A DNA stretch of 10,795 bases, taken from positions 1 to 10,795 of the forward strand of contig JAFCZU010000084.1 in assembly GCA_019314185.1 (NCBI GenBank), written 5' to 3'. Each line of letters opens with the position of its first letter. Within the stretch, counting starts at the first letter, position 1. The translations under genes were made by a program, and so were the position numbers. Source of the stretch: Deltaproteobacteria bacterium. GTDB lineage: Bacteria > Desulfobacterota > Desulfobacteria > Desulfobacterales > ETH-SRB1. A model generated the notes under the pieces. It worked only from the letters and a program-made list of their open reading frames with translations, was not told where the DNA came from and did no database searches. Positions 1 to 5,791 of the stretch are shown here, one piece after another.

Positions 1-357
1 TAATTCAAGCGTCTTAAAAATATGGACATTGACTTTGTACATAAAAGAACGCCATCGATACGAAGCGTTCTGTTTAAACCGATAGAAGGTGTCTTTTTTA
101 CTCTTAGACCACTGCTCCCAATGCTTTTCGCAAAAACCTTTTACGGTTTTTATTTTCAACATGGGCAATACAATCAATATGAAAAGCAAATGAGATGCAT
201 GATATCCGTCTTTCTTTATAATATTGGTTCGGCATAACCAGGTTTTAAATTTAAGAGAAGAAAAAAGACTGTTAATTTTTGAATCAAAATTATTTTGACC
301 ATTTACCAGATAATTTTCAATTTCTCCTTTAAACTTATCGCAATTTGTGGTAGTCAT
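1..357 (-). CDS. IS4-like transposase, N-terminal part (cut by window edge)
   Basis: An open frame reads leftward from an ATG at 357-355 for 119 codons with no stop and leaves the window at position 1. It begins MTTTNCDKFKGEIENYL and has a basic, aromatic-rich N-terminal region. Recognisable blocks are KTWLCRTNIIKKDGYHASHL (about residues 38-57), LPMLKIKTVKGFCEKHW (64-80) and KKDTFYRFKQ (87-96), then YRWRSFMYK. From memory these resemble the N-terminal region of IS4-type DDE transposases common in Desulfobacterota. The catalytic DDE residues would lie beyond the edge, so activity cannot be judged. An AAAGGAG-like ribosome site sits about 10 bases before the ATG, inside a hairpin. Family assignment is by recalled resemblance; the open frame itself is seen directly. 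Confidence 0.75.
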   Translation of the reverse strand, partial: MTTTNCDKFKGEIENYLVNGQNNFDSKINSLFSSLKFKTWLCRTNIIKKDGYHASHLLFILIVLPMLKIKTVKGFCEKHWEQWSKSKKDTFYRFKQNASYRWRSFMYKVNVHIFKTLEL

Positions 358-361
358 AATT

Positions 362-428
362 AAAGGGCTCCTTTTATGGTAGTTTGTAATCTTATCAATT
401 ACTTATATACCATAAAAGGTTGCCCTTT
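362..428. repeat. Inverted repeat (hairpin) in the transposase leader
   Basis: The arms at 362-381 and 408-428 are reverse complements over about 19 bases (TACCATAAAAGG shared, then a near-match to GCCCTTT), with a loop of about 26 bases. The hairpin lies between the candidate promoter and the ATG and buries the ribosome site. Leader hairpins that sequester translation starts and limit read-through expression are known from IS elements such as IS10 and IS50. That role here is inference. It could also be part of the terminal inverted repeat. Confidence 0.6.
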
Positions 429-445
429 TCAACACTAAAAATGAA

Positions 446-473
446 ATAATATGAGTAAAACATAAGCTGTTAA
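446..473 (-). promoter_or_regulatory. Candidate sigma-70 promoter for the transposase
   Basis: On the minus strand TTAACA (468-473) is followed after 16 bases by TATTAT (446-451). These differ from TTGACA and TATAAT by one base each. The box pair lies about 90 bases before the transposase ATG. The -35 box is inside the first 51-bp repeat unit and the -10 box straddles its boundary, so the second repeat copy carries a -35-like box without a matching -10. Confidence 0.4.
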
Positions 474-552
474 CCCCCATTTAGGGGTGCGAAACTTGAG
501 TATGAGTAAAACATAAGCTGTTAACCCCCATTTAGGGGTGCGAAACTTGAGT
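451..552. repeat. Perfect 51-bp tandem duplication next to the IS element
   Basis: Two identical 51-base units (451-501 and 502-552) follow each other with no spacer. Each starts ATGAGTAAAACATAAGC, contains a small hairpin ACCCC-CATTTA-GGGGT, and ends GGTGCGAAACTTGAGT. The sequence lies just outside the transposase leader, so the unit may be the end of the insertion sequence present twice, or a local duplication made during transposition. That reading is inference, because the other end of the element is outside the window. No open frame runs through it. Confidence 0.85.
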
Positions 553-581
553 AGTTAAATTCGTAAAAAGTCGAATTCATC

Positions 582-651
582 AGGTGTTAGGTGCTAAGAT
601 AAAACAATTTAATTGTCATATCAAGCTCTTAACGCTTAGCACCTAACACTT
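582..651. repeat. Palindromic repeat of the TTAGGTGTTAAG type
   Basis: The arms AGGTGTTAGGTGCTAAG (582-598) and CTTAGCACCTAACACTT (635-651) are reverse complements at 16 of 17 positions. The loop is AT-rich and contains the small palindrome ACAATT-T-AATTGT (604-616). The 3' arm continues as repeats of TAACACTT up to the ribosome site of the next gene. A related copy lies at 9096-9362. Upstream is TTCGTAAAAAGTC (560-572), which recurs in slightly altered form near 9247. Confidence 0.7.
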
Positions 652-675
652 AACACTTAAATAAAGGATACTGCT

Positions 676-1158
676 ATGTTTAATTTTCTTTTCAAAAAAG
701 AGAACCGTGTTGAAGTGTTAATCTTTGAATATCTGGATTTATTGAAACTTACCCAGGAAAGCTTTTTAGAAGCGCTTAATTCCTGCCTTGAAGACGACAA
801 GTGTGATGAATTTGATTTTCTTATCACACAGACTCATAAGCATGAATCAAAAGCCGACGATATCTGTGACGAGATAAACGATCTGATGTACAGCAAGGCG
901 CTGATTCCTGATTCACGCGGGGATATAATGCAGCTTTTAGAGTCAATAGATATGATCCCGCACTATTTTGAACGTGTTTTATTTGTTATGCAGACTCAGA
1001 ATTTAACCATACCTGAGTTCCTTGTATTAGATGTAAAGGACCTCATACGCATCAGCCTTGAATGCTGCGATCTTTTATCCAAGCAGTTAGCCCTTCATTT
1101 AAAGCAAAAACTTGGTATCCGCTCCATCCTCAGTACTATTGACACAAACGGATCTTGA
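676..1158 (+). CDS. PhoU-like DUF47 phosphate-transport accessory protein, frameshifted
   Basis: This 160-residue frame is the N-terminal three quarters of a PhoU-like protein of the DUF47 (PhoU_div) family. Such proteins usually have about 210-220 residues and are encoded directly before Pit permeases, as in the orfA-pit pair of Sinorhizobium. The protein is all-helical in appearance. Family marks are HKHESKADDICDEIN (54-68), with the metal-binding style ExxxD and a later Glu, and DSRGDIMQLLESID (79-92). The start is supported by AAAGGA at 663-668, seven bases before the ATG. The frame stops early after IDTNGS. The rest of the family's C-terminus continues in another frame from 1151, so this is probably an inactivated gene. 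The region that appears missing should carry the second metal-binding-like motif. Confidence 0.8.
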   Translation: MFNFLFKKENRVEVLIFEYLDLLKLTQESFLEALNSCLEDDKCDEFDFLITQTHKHESKADDICDEINDLMYSKALIPDSRGDIMQLLESIDMIPHYFERVLFVMQTQNLTIPEFLVLDVKDLIRISLECCDLLSKQLALHLKQKLGIRSILSTIDTNGS

Positions 1159-1273
1159 TCCGTTCACTAAACTTCAGCTAAAAGAACTAATTGTAATCAT
1201 GGGGGAAATTTCGGATCAAGCCGACCGTGTATCCAAACGGATTAATATTGTCAACATGAAGAGGCGTGTATAA
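1151..1273 (+). pseudogene. C-terminal remnant of the DUF47 protein in the +1 frame
   Basis: Frame 2 from 1151 reads DLDPFTKLQLKELI, then GEISDQADRVSKRINIV, and ends MKRRV and TAA at 1271-1273. This matches the usual C-terminal helix of DUF47 proteins (ISDxADxVxxRI). It joins the N-terminal part exactly where that frame ends in a short out-of-frame tail. Adding the two pieces gives about 197 residues, some 15-25 fewer than the family norm. A deletion that is not a multiple of three therefore explains both the missing length and the frame change. The TAA overlaps the ATG of the permease (TAATG), the translational coupling expected of the intact gene. A sequencing or assembly error is the alternative. 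Confidence 0.75.
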
Positions 1274-2217
1274 TGTTTTCTCTTCTCGGCGGAGTTTTTT
1301 TAGGATGGTCGCTTGGATGCAACGATGCGTCCAATGTGTTCGGCACTGCGGTTTCTTCAAGAATGTTAAAGTTCTGGACAGCGGCTGTTCTTGCGTCTAT
1401 TTTTGTGGTGATAGGGGCGATTGTTGGAGGACGGCCGGGCATAGAAACTCTCAAGGGGCTGACCAGTATCAGTCTTGATCAGGCCGTGATTTCCTCTGTG
1501 GCGGCGGCTTTGACCGTAACCATAATGACTGTTTTGAAGCTGCCTGTCTCAGCATCTCAGGCTGTTGTCGGAGCAATAATAGGAATCGGAATCCTGAATA
1601 ACCAGATCAATCTGGGCGGCTTAGGGAAAGTAGTGGTATGTTGGGCCGGGACTCCCACAGGCGCGCTAATTGTATCCATCCCTCTCTACCATGTGGTGGC
1701 GGCAATATATAATAAACTTCAGCTGAGTGTCTTCAGGTCGGACAGCCTGCTTCGCTTTGGCCTGGTTGCTGCCGGGTCATACGGCGCTTATGCTCTTGGA
1801 GCCAATAGTACGGCCAATGTAACAGCGGTTTTTGTGGGCGCCGGGCTAATAACAGTATTTTTTGCCACCATTATCGGTGGAGCCAGCATTGCCCTGGGTA
1901 TTATGACATATAGCAAGCCGGTTATGGAGACAGTGGGCAAAAAACTTGTGAAGCTTGATCCGTTCTCGGCTTTTGTAGTAGCCTTGACCCAGGCCATTAC
2001 TGTGCATATCTATACTTTAATCGGTGTTCCTGTCTCAACATCTCAGGCTGTTGTCGGAGCGGTGATCGGCATCGGCATAGTAAAAGGCGCTCACACGGTC
2101 AGCAAAAAAACGTTGCAAAATATTCTCCTTGCATGGATTCTCACCCCTGTTGTAGCCTGCTTTATTGCCCTTGTTATCAATTTTGTATATAATTTACATT
2201 ACATTCCGCATCAATGA
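1273..2217 (+). CDS. pit: Pit/PHO4-family inorganic phosphate permease
   Basis: A 314-residue integral membrane protein of the inorganic phosphate transporter family, expected in the inner membrane as a cation- or proton-coupled phosphate symporter. The family's two-repeat design is plain. GCNDASNVFGTAV (15-27) pairs with GANSTANVTAVFVG (176-189), and PVSASQAVVGAIIGIGI (91-107) pairs with PVSTSQAVVGAVIGIGI (253-269). The length matches the short bacterial and archaeal form, not the roughly 500-residue E. coli PitA. The ATG overlaps the stop of the DUF47 remnant and its own TGA overlaps the next ATG, so it is the middle gene of an operon. Two deviations from the GANDxxN signature are visible: Cys16 for Ala in the first repeat and Ser179 for Asp in the second. 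Substrate assignment (phosphate rather than sulfate) rests on the DUF47 neighbour. Confidence 0.9.
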   Translation: MFSLLGGVFLGWSLGCNDASNVFGTAVSSRMLKFWTAAVLASIFVVIGAIVGGRPGIETLKGLTSISLDQAVISSVAAALTVTIMTVLKLPVSASQAVVGAIIGIGILNNQINLGGLGKVVVCWAGTPTGALIVSIPLYHVVAAIYNKLQLSVFRSDSLLRFGLVAAGSYGAYALGANSTANVTAVFVGAGLITVFFATIIGGASIALGIMTYSKPVMETVGKKLVKLDPFSAFVVALTQAITVHIYTLIGVPVSTSQAVVGAVIGIGIVKGAHTVSKKTLQNILLAWILTPVVACFIALVINFVYNLHYIPHQ

Positions 2218-3071
2218 AAATAGACTTCCATACACACATTTTCCCAAAAGAGATACGTGAAAACAGGGAAAAATATTTTCCTTCCGAACCTGCTTTCAAG
2301 CTTTTGTATGGCAGGTCCGGGTCAAAACTGGTCGGAGCCGCTGAACTGATTGATTCAATGGACAGCCAGGGTGTGGATAGATCTGTAATTTTCGGGTTTC
2401 CATGGAAAAACTCAGATACATTTAAAAAACATAATGATTATATTATTAAATCAGCAAAAAAATATCCAGGCCGTCTTACAGGTTTCTGCTGTATTGATAT
2501 ATTCAGCAGGGAAGCAATACCGGAAGTTATGCGGTGTCTTGAAAGCGGGCTTTCAGGCGTAGGAGAGCTTGCCCTTTATGAATCCAGTCATGAATCCGGT
2601 ATTTATGAAGAATTCATAAACAGGCTGGAACCTGTCATGGAAATCTGTCTTGATAAAAACATCCCTGTTTTAATCCATACCAATGAACCTATAGGTCATC
2701 AATATCCTGGCAAAACTCCAAACACTTTTAAACAGATTTACAGGCTGATAACAAAATTTCCGGAAAACAAAATTGTTTTAGCTCATTGGGGAGGGGGAAT
2801 ATTTTTTTTCAGTCTTCTTAAAAAGGAAGTAAGGGAGAGTTTTAATAACGTATATTTTGATACAGCGGCATCTCCTTTTCTTTATGATGCAAAGATATAC
2901 AGGATTGCAGTTAATATCCTGGGGTATGACAAAATTATATTTGGCAGCGACTTTCCGCTGCTTGGAACGGAAAGATATTTCAAAGAGTTTAAGCAGGCAG
3001 ATTTGTCAAAAGAGGAAATTGATTCCATATGCGGGCGAAACGCCGTGAGACTTCTTAACTTGATAGTATAG
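2214..3071 (+). CDS. Amidohydrolase-2 family metal-dependent hydrolase
   Basis: A 285-residue TIM-barrel hydrolase of the amidohydrolase superfamily (Amidohydro_2 branch), which includes decarboxylases and lactone or amide hydrolases such as the ACMSD-like enzymes. Metal-site residues are visible in order: HTH at 6-8 after strand 1, H155 in VLIHTNEP, H191 in AHWGGG, and D246 in FGSDFPLL. E118 in GELALY may also contribute. The length is typical and no signal peptide is seen, so it should be cytoplasmic. Its ATG lies inside the stop of the permease gene (ATGA), so translation is probably coupled. The substrate cannot be deduced; nothing in the sequence ties the enzyme to phosphate chemistry except its place in the operon. 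Its 3' end is partly duplicated 186 bases downstream. Confidence 0.85.
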   Translation: MKIDFHTHIFPKEIRENREKYFPSEPAFKLLYGRSGSKLVGAAELIDSMDSQGVDRSVIFGFPWKNSDTFKKHNDYIIKSAKKYPGRLTGFCCIDIFSREAIPEVMRCLESGLSGVGELALYESSHESGIYEEFINRLEPVMEICLDKNIPVLIHTNEPIGHQYPGKTPNTFKQIYRLITKFPENKIVLAHWGGGIFFFSLLKKEVRESFNNVYFDTAASPFLYDAKIYRIAVNILGYDKIIFGSDFPLLGTERYFKEFKQADLSKEEIDSICGRNAVRLLNLIV

Positions 3072-3272
3072 AAATTTCCATTTTATGCTAATGAATTTGG
3101 TATTATAGGATATAGGTGGATTTTTTTGAACGTCCAACATCGAACGTTGAACATCGAATGATGAAATCGCTTCGCTTAGCCGGTTTATAAATTTGGTAGA
3201 ATACCTTATTCAAAATTCGATGTTGGACGTTCATAGCTTTTTAGCGTGATAGTATAGGGAGTTCCGTTTTAT
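3051..3272. repeat. Imperfect direct duplication of the amidohydrolase 3' end
   Basis: Bases 3051-3086, which include the last codons and stop of the amidohydrolase, recur at 3237-3272 with about 29 of 36 positions identical. The core TGATAGTATAG is exact and both copies continue into a T-rich TTCC(A/G)TTTTAT. The two copies bracket the palindromic element at 3127-3233. This looks like an old insertion or local duplication around that element. The interval 3072-3561 holds no gene that I can support. Confidence 0.6.
3127..3233. repeat. Palindromic repeat of the GAACGTCCAACATCGAA type
   Basis: The arms TGAACGTCCAACATCGAA (3127-3144) and TTCGATGTTGGACGTTCA (3216-3233) are perfect 18-base reverse complements. 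A degenerate second copy of the 5' arm, CGAACGTTGAACATCGAA (3141-3158), is fused to the first. The same unit, inverted and 17 of 18 identical, appears at 9139-9156 between the two permease genes, so this is a dispersed family. I see no coding capacity. Confidence 0.75.
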
Positions 3273-3340
3273 TAAGTAATTAAATCAACAGGTTGCGGAA
3301 AGTCCGCTAGATAGAGCGCTGACTTGAGCAAAAATGTAAG

Positions 3341-3491
3341 TAACCATTCAGCCATTAAGTCACAAAGGCACAAAAGGACTTTAATTTTAAAGGGTTATCA
3401 AAAAGAGAAAAAAGTTATAGATACGGCGTATAAACCATATAAGATATTAAAATTATATTATATGCTTCGTGACTTGGTGGCTGAATAGTTA
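3341..3491. repeat. Palindromic repeat ending in TAACYATTCAGCC
   Basis: The 5' arm runs TAACCATTCAGCC, then TAAGTCACAAAGGCA (3341-3370). The 3' arm is TGCTTCGTGACTTGG, then TGGCTGAATAGTTA (3463-3491). They are imperfect reverse complements over about 30 bases around an AT-rich centre. The end motif recurs at 4558-4573 and 4635-4650, on the other side of the pyrophosphatase gene. Confidence 0.65.
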
Positions 3492-3506
3492 CAAATGTAA
3501 AACATT

Positions 3507-3543
3507 AAAAAAGCCCGGCACTAAAGAAGTGCAGGGCTTTTTT
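3507..3543 (-). terminator. Rho-independent terminator after the pyrophosphatase gene
   Basis: The hairpin AAAAAAGCCC-G-GCACT / AGTGC-A-GGGCTTTTTT has a GC-rich stem of about 10 pairs with one G/A mismatch, a short loop and T-tracts on both strands. It lies 19 bases after the stop of the leftward pyrophosphatase gene. Because both sides carry A/T tracts it can also stop transcription arriving from the amidohydrolase operon, which converges on it. Confidence 0.88.
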
Positions 3544-3561
3544 ACAAAAAGTGTATGAAAA

Positions 3562-4485
3562 TCAGCCAGCAAAGGCTTTTTCAAAATTGGGTACAACCTG
3601 TTTTTTGCGGCTCATAACTCCATCAAGCCATACTTTTCCGCCCTCCGGGGCAATCCCAAAAGCCTTTTGAACAACAGCCTCATCGTCAGAGGCGATAAGC
3701 ATCTCAGAGCCTTCTTTCATGATGTCGGTTAACAGCAGGAATACAGAGTGTCTGCCGCCTTCTGTCTTAAGGGCCTTGATATCTTCAGCAAGAGCCGGTT
3801 TTACCGCATCCAGGATGGACAGGTCAACGACCTCAAGCTGGCCTATTCCTACCTTCTTGCCGTTCATGTCAAAGTCTTTATAATCTCGCAATACAAGTTC
3901 CCTGGCTGGTGTGCCTTCAACTGCGGACTTAACTTTGAACATGTCCATACCCAGTGCAGCTAAATCAGATTCGCCGGCGATTTTGGCCAGGGCATCGGCA
4001 GCTTCCTTGTCCTGATCTGTGCAGGTAGCTGACTTGAAAATAACCGTATCACTCAGGATGGCGCAAAGCATAATGCCTGCGATATTCTTGGGAATTTCAA
4101 CTCCGAAGAAGTCATACATTGCTTTTAGTACAGTGCATGTGCATCCAACAGGCCAAATCCAGCATTCTAATGGATTTGAAGTAGTTACGTCACCGAGTTT
4201 GTGATGATCTACAATTCCAAGAATTTCCGCATCTTTCAGGTCGTCAAGACTCTGAGCAAGGTCGGAATGATCAACAAGAATAACCTGTTTGCCGGCGCCG
4301 CTGCTTAAAAGTTCAGGAGCGCTAACACCGAATTTGTCCAGAATAAACTTTGACTCAGGATTGAGTCCGCCCTGCATTGCGGGCACAGATTCCACACCAA
4401 TCTTGGTTTTAAGATCCGCCAGAGCAATGGCGGCGCAAACAGAATCGCTGTCAGGATTTTTATGCCCGAAAATATAAACTGCCAT
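3562..4485 (-). CDS. ppaC: Manganese-dependent inorganic pyrophosphatase (family II, DHH)
   Basis: A 307-residue cytoplasmic enzyme that splits pyrophosphate into two phosphates, pulling forward biosynthetic and acyl-CoA-forming reactions. All active-site marks of family II are present: GHKNPDSDS with H8, D12 and D14; D72 in VDHSD; the DHH motif at 93-95 in GIVDHHKLGD; D146 in ILSDT; and the C-terminal substrate-binding SRKKQ at 292-296. Residue spacing is almost the same as in Bacillus subtilis PpaC. No CBS or DRTGG regulatory insert is present, so this is the short constitutive form. An upstream in-frame ATG would add 17 residues, but a strong GAGGAGGT site six bases before the ATG at 4485 fixes the start. 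The gene is monocistronic, ends at a clear terminator, and is divergent from the transporter operon. Confidence 0.97.
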   Translation of the reverse strand: MAVYIFGHKNPDSDSVCAAIALADLKTKIGVESVPAMQGGLNPESKFILDKFGVSAPELLSSGAGKQVILVDHSDLAQSLDDLKDAEILGIVDHHKLGDVTTSNPLECWIWPVGCTCTVLKAMYDFFGVEIPKNIAGIMLCAILSDTVIFKSATCTDQDKEAADALAKIAGESDLAALGMDMFKVKSAVEGTPARELVLRDYKDFDMNGKKVGIGQLEVVDLSILDAVKPALAEDIKALKTEGGRHSVFLLLTDIMKEGSEMLIASDDEAVVQKAFGIAPEGGKVWLDGVMSRKKQVVPNFEKAFAG

Positions 4486-4490
4486 GTTAA

Positions 4491-4498
4491 ACCTCCTC
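4491..4498 (-). promoter_or_regulatory. Strong ribosome binding site of the pyrophosphatase
   Basis: The minus strand reads GAGGAGGT six bases before ATG 4485. It decides against the longer frame starting at 4536, whose extra residues would be translated across this site. Confidence 0.85.
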
Positions 4499-4557
4499 AA
4501 TACTTCAAAATTAATATTAAAAAAACTAATTGCCATTACATAATTTATAGTAACAAA

Positions 4558-4650
4558 ATTGGTAACTATTCAGCTACCAATCTACGCTGATTACTGTATT
4601 TAAACTATCTGCATTCATCTATGTAAATTTGTAACTGAATAATTACCAAA
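4558..4650. repeat. Palindromic repeat ending in GGTAACTATTCAG
   Basis: The arms at 4558-4573 (ATTGGTAACTATTCAG on the plus strand) and 4635-4650 (CTGAATAATTACCAAA) are imperfect reverse complements. The interior contains TCTACGCTGATTA and CTGCATTCATCTATG. These look like eroded copies of other widely scattered bacterial intergenic repeats, judged from memory. The end motif is shared with 3341-3491. The following stretch 4654-4950 is AT-rich; I see no convincing gene in it. Confidence 0.6.
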
Positions 4651-4814
4651 ATTTATAAGCCGATAACAAAATGAATGGCTGCTGTCAAGAAACAAAAACG
4701 GGAAACCGAGAAAATATGGATGAAGATAATTACGAAAGGCAGAAAGCACGAAACGGAAAAAAGCAATAAAATGTTTAAATATAGCCCTTGATTAAATATA
4801 ATATATTTCCTATA

Positions 4815-4843
4815 TTTACAATTTTTTGTAGAATGAATTTTAT
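4815..4843 (+). promoter_or_regulatory. Weak candidate promoter of the transporter operon
   Basis: TTTACA (4815-4820) is followed after 17 bases by TTTTAT (4838-4843), about 125 bases before the first gene. The -35 box has one mismatch and the -10 box two. The region is very AT-rich, so chance matches are expected. No recognisable operator or riboswitch was seen nearby. Confidence 0.25.
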
Positions 4844-4953
4844 TCAGGGTCGTTTGAAACATGTTGATATTTTTTAAAAAAAGTTGATTTGTGGAAAGTT
4901 ATTGAATGTAACCAGAAAGTATCAATCATGATAAATTCATAAAAATCAAACTT

Positions 4954-4959
4954 GAGGAG
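4954..4959 (+). promoter_or_regulatory. Ribosome binding site choosing the TTG start of livG
   Basis: GAGGAG ends 10 bases before the TTG at 4970. The other in-frame TTG, at 4952, overlaps this site and has no site of its own, so the 4970 start is preferred. Confidence 0.6.
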
Positions 4960-4969
4960 ACCGGTAGCA

Positions 4970-5791
4970 TTGGTTGTATCAAATAATATAAAAGAAGGGG
5001 ACGTCCTGCTGGAATTGAAGGATATTTATATGTATTTTGGCAAGGTCTGTGCCCTGTCTGATATTAACCTGCAAATTAGAAAGGGAGAAATTCATTCTGT
5101 TATCGGTCCAAACGGCGCCGGCAAAACAGTAATGATGAATATTATTAACGGCCTTTACCATCCTCAGAAGGGAAACATATATTATAAGGGGAAAAAGGTT
5201 AACAAGCTCAGGCCTTATCAACGGGCTAAGCTTGGACTTGCCAGGACATTTCAGAAAGTAGAAGTGTTCGGCGGCATGACTGTGCTGGATAATATCCGTC
5301 TTGGCCGGCATATACATTTAAAATCGGGTATATTCAGCGGTTCAGCATATATTGGAAAAACGGCGCGCGAAGAAATTGAGCACAGAATCTTTATTGAAGA
5401 AGAAATAATCGATCTTTTAGAAATCGAACATATCAGGCATAAACCGGTCGGAATGCTGCCGTATGGATTGCAGAAAAGGGTCGAATTAGGCCGGGCTCTT
5501 GCCCTGGAGCCAGAGCTTCTCATTCTGGATGAACCGCTGGCCGGCCTTAATCTGGAAGAAGTCGAGGACATGGCCAGGTTTATTCTGGATATAAATGAAG
5601 ATGAACGCTGGAGAGTAACCTGCCTTCTCGTTGAGCATGACATGGGAGTGGTCATGGACCTTTCCGATCATGTTTTAGCGATTAATTTCGGTAACGTGAT
5701 AGTTGATGGCACACCTGAAGAAGTTCAGAACAATTCAGAGGTGATAAAGGCTTATCTTGGTGATGAGGATATGTATGCAACAAGGGCATAA
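4970..5791 (+). CDS. livG: ABC transporter ATPase, LivG type (HAAT family)
   Basis: A 273-residue nucleotide-binding subunit that would power uptake through the LivH/LivM-type permeases encoded downstream, at the cytoplasmic face of the inner membrane. Motifs in order: Walker A GPNGAGKT (46-53), Q-loop Gln95 in ARTFQKVEVF, signature LPYGLQKR (163-170) replacing LSGGQ as is common in this family, Walker B LLILDEP (183-189) with catalytic Glu188, and switch His223 in LVEHDMG. The C-terminal GTPEEVQNNSEVIKAYLG is typical of LivG. The start is a TTG with GAGGAG upstream; no ATG is available before the conserved fold. It is the first gene of the operon. Its last 17 bases overlap the acyl-CoA synthetase frame, so the two are likely translated together. 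The symbol marks family membership; the substrate is probably not a branched-chain amino acid. Confidence 0.92.
   Translation: MVVSNNIKEGDVLLELKDIYMYFGKVCALSDINLQIRKGEIHSVIGPNGAGKTVMMNIINGLYHPQKGNIYYKGKKVNKLRPYQRAKLGLARTFQKVEVFGGMTVLDNIRLGRHIHLKSGIFSGSAYIGKTAREEIEHRIFIEEEIIDLLEIEHIRHKPVGMLPYGLQKRVELGRALALEPELLILDEPLAGLNLEEVEDMARFILDINEDERWRVTCLLVEHDMGVVMDLSDHVLAINFGNVIVDGTPEEVQNNSEVIKAYLGDEDMYATRA

Noticed and set aside
22..237. 71-residue frame on the plus strand
   Set aside because: It lies opposite the transposase frame, has no ribosome site and shows no recognisable family sequence.
3295..3307. GCGGA-AAG-TCCGC hairpin as terminator of the amidohydrolase operon
   Set aside because: It has only five pairs and no T-tract after it. 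The bidirectional hairpin at 3507-3543 is the better terminator.
4486..4536. 17-residue N-terminal extension of the pyrophosphatase
   Set aside because: A strong GAGGAGGT site lies inside the extension and the family starts directly before the VYIFGHKNPD block.
4653..4862. 69-residue hydrophobic frame on the minus strand, and a 32-codon frame at 4671-4769 on the plus strand
   Set aside because: Neither has a credible ribosome site. The hydrophobic look of the first comes from AT-rich DNA, and the second is made of repetitive GAAA-type triplets.
5251..5655. 134-residue frame opposite livG, and similar frames opposite the synthetase and livM
   Set aside because: They are antisense shadows of strongly conserved genes and show serine/arginine-rich composition typical of such shadows.
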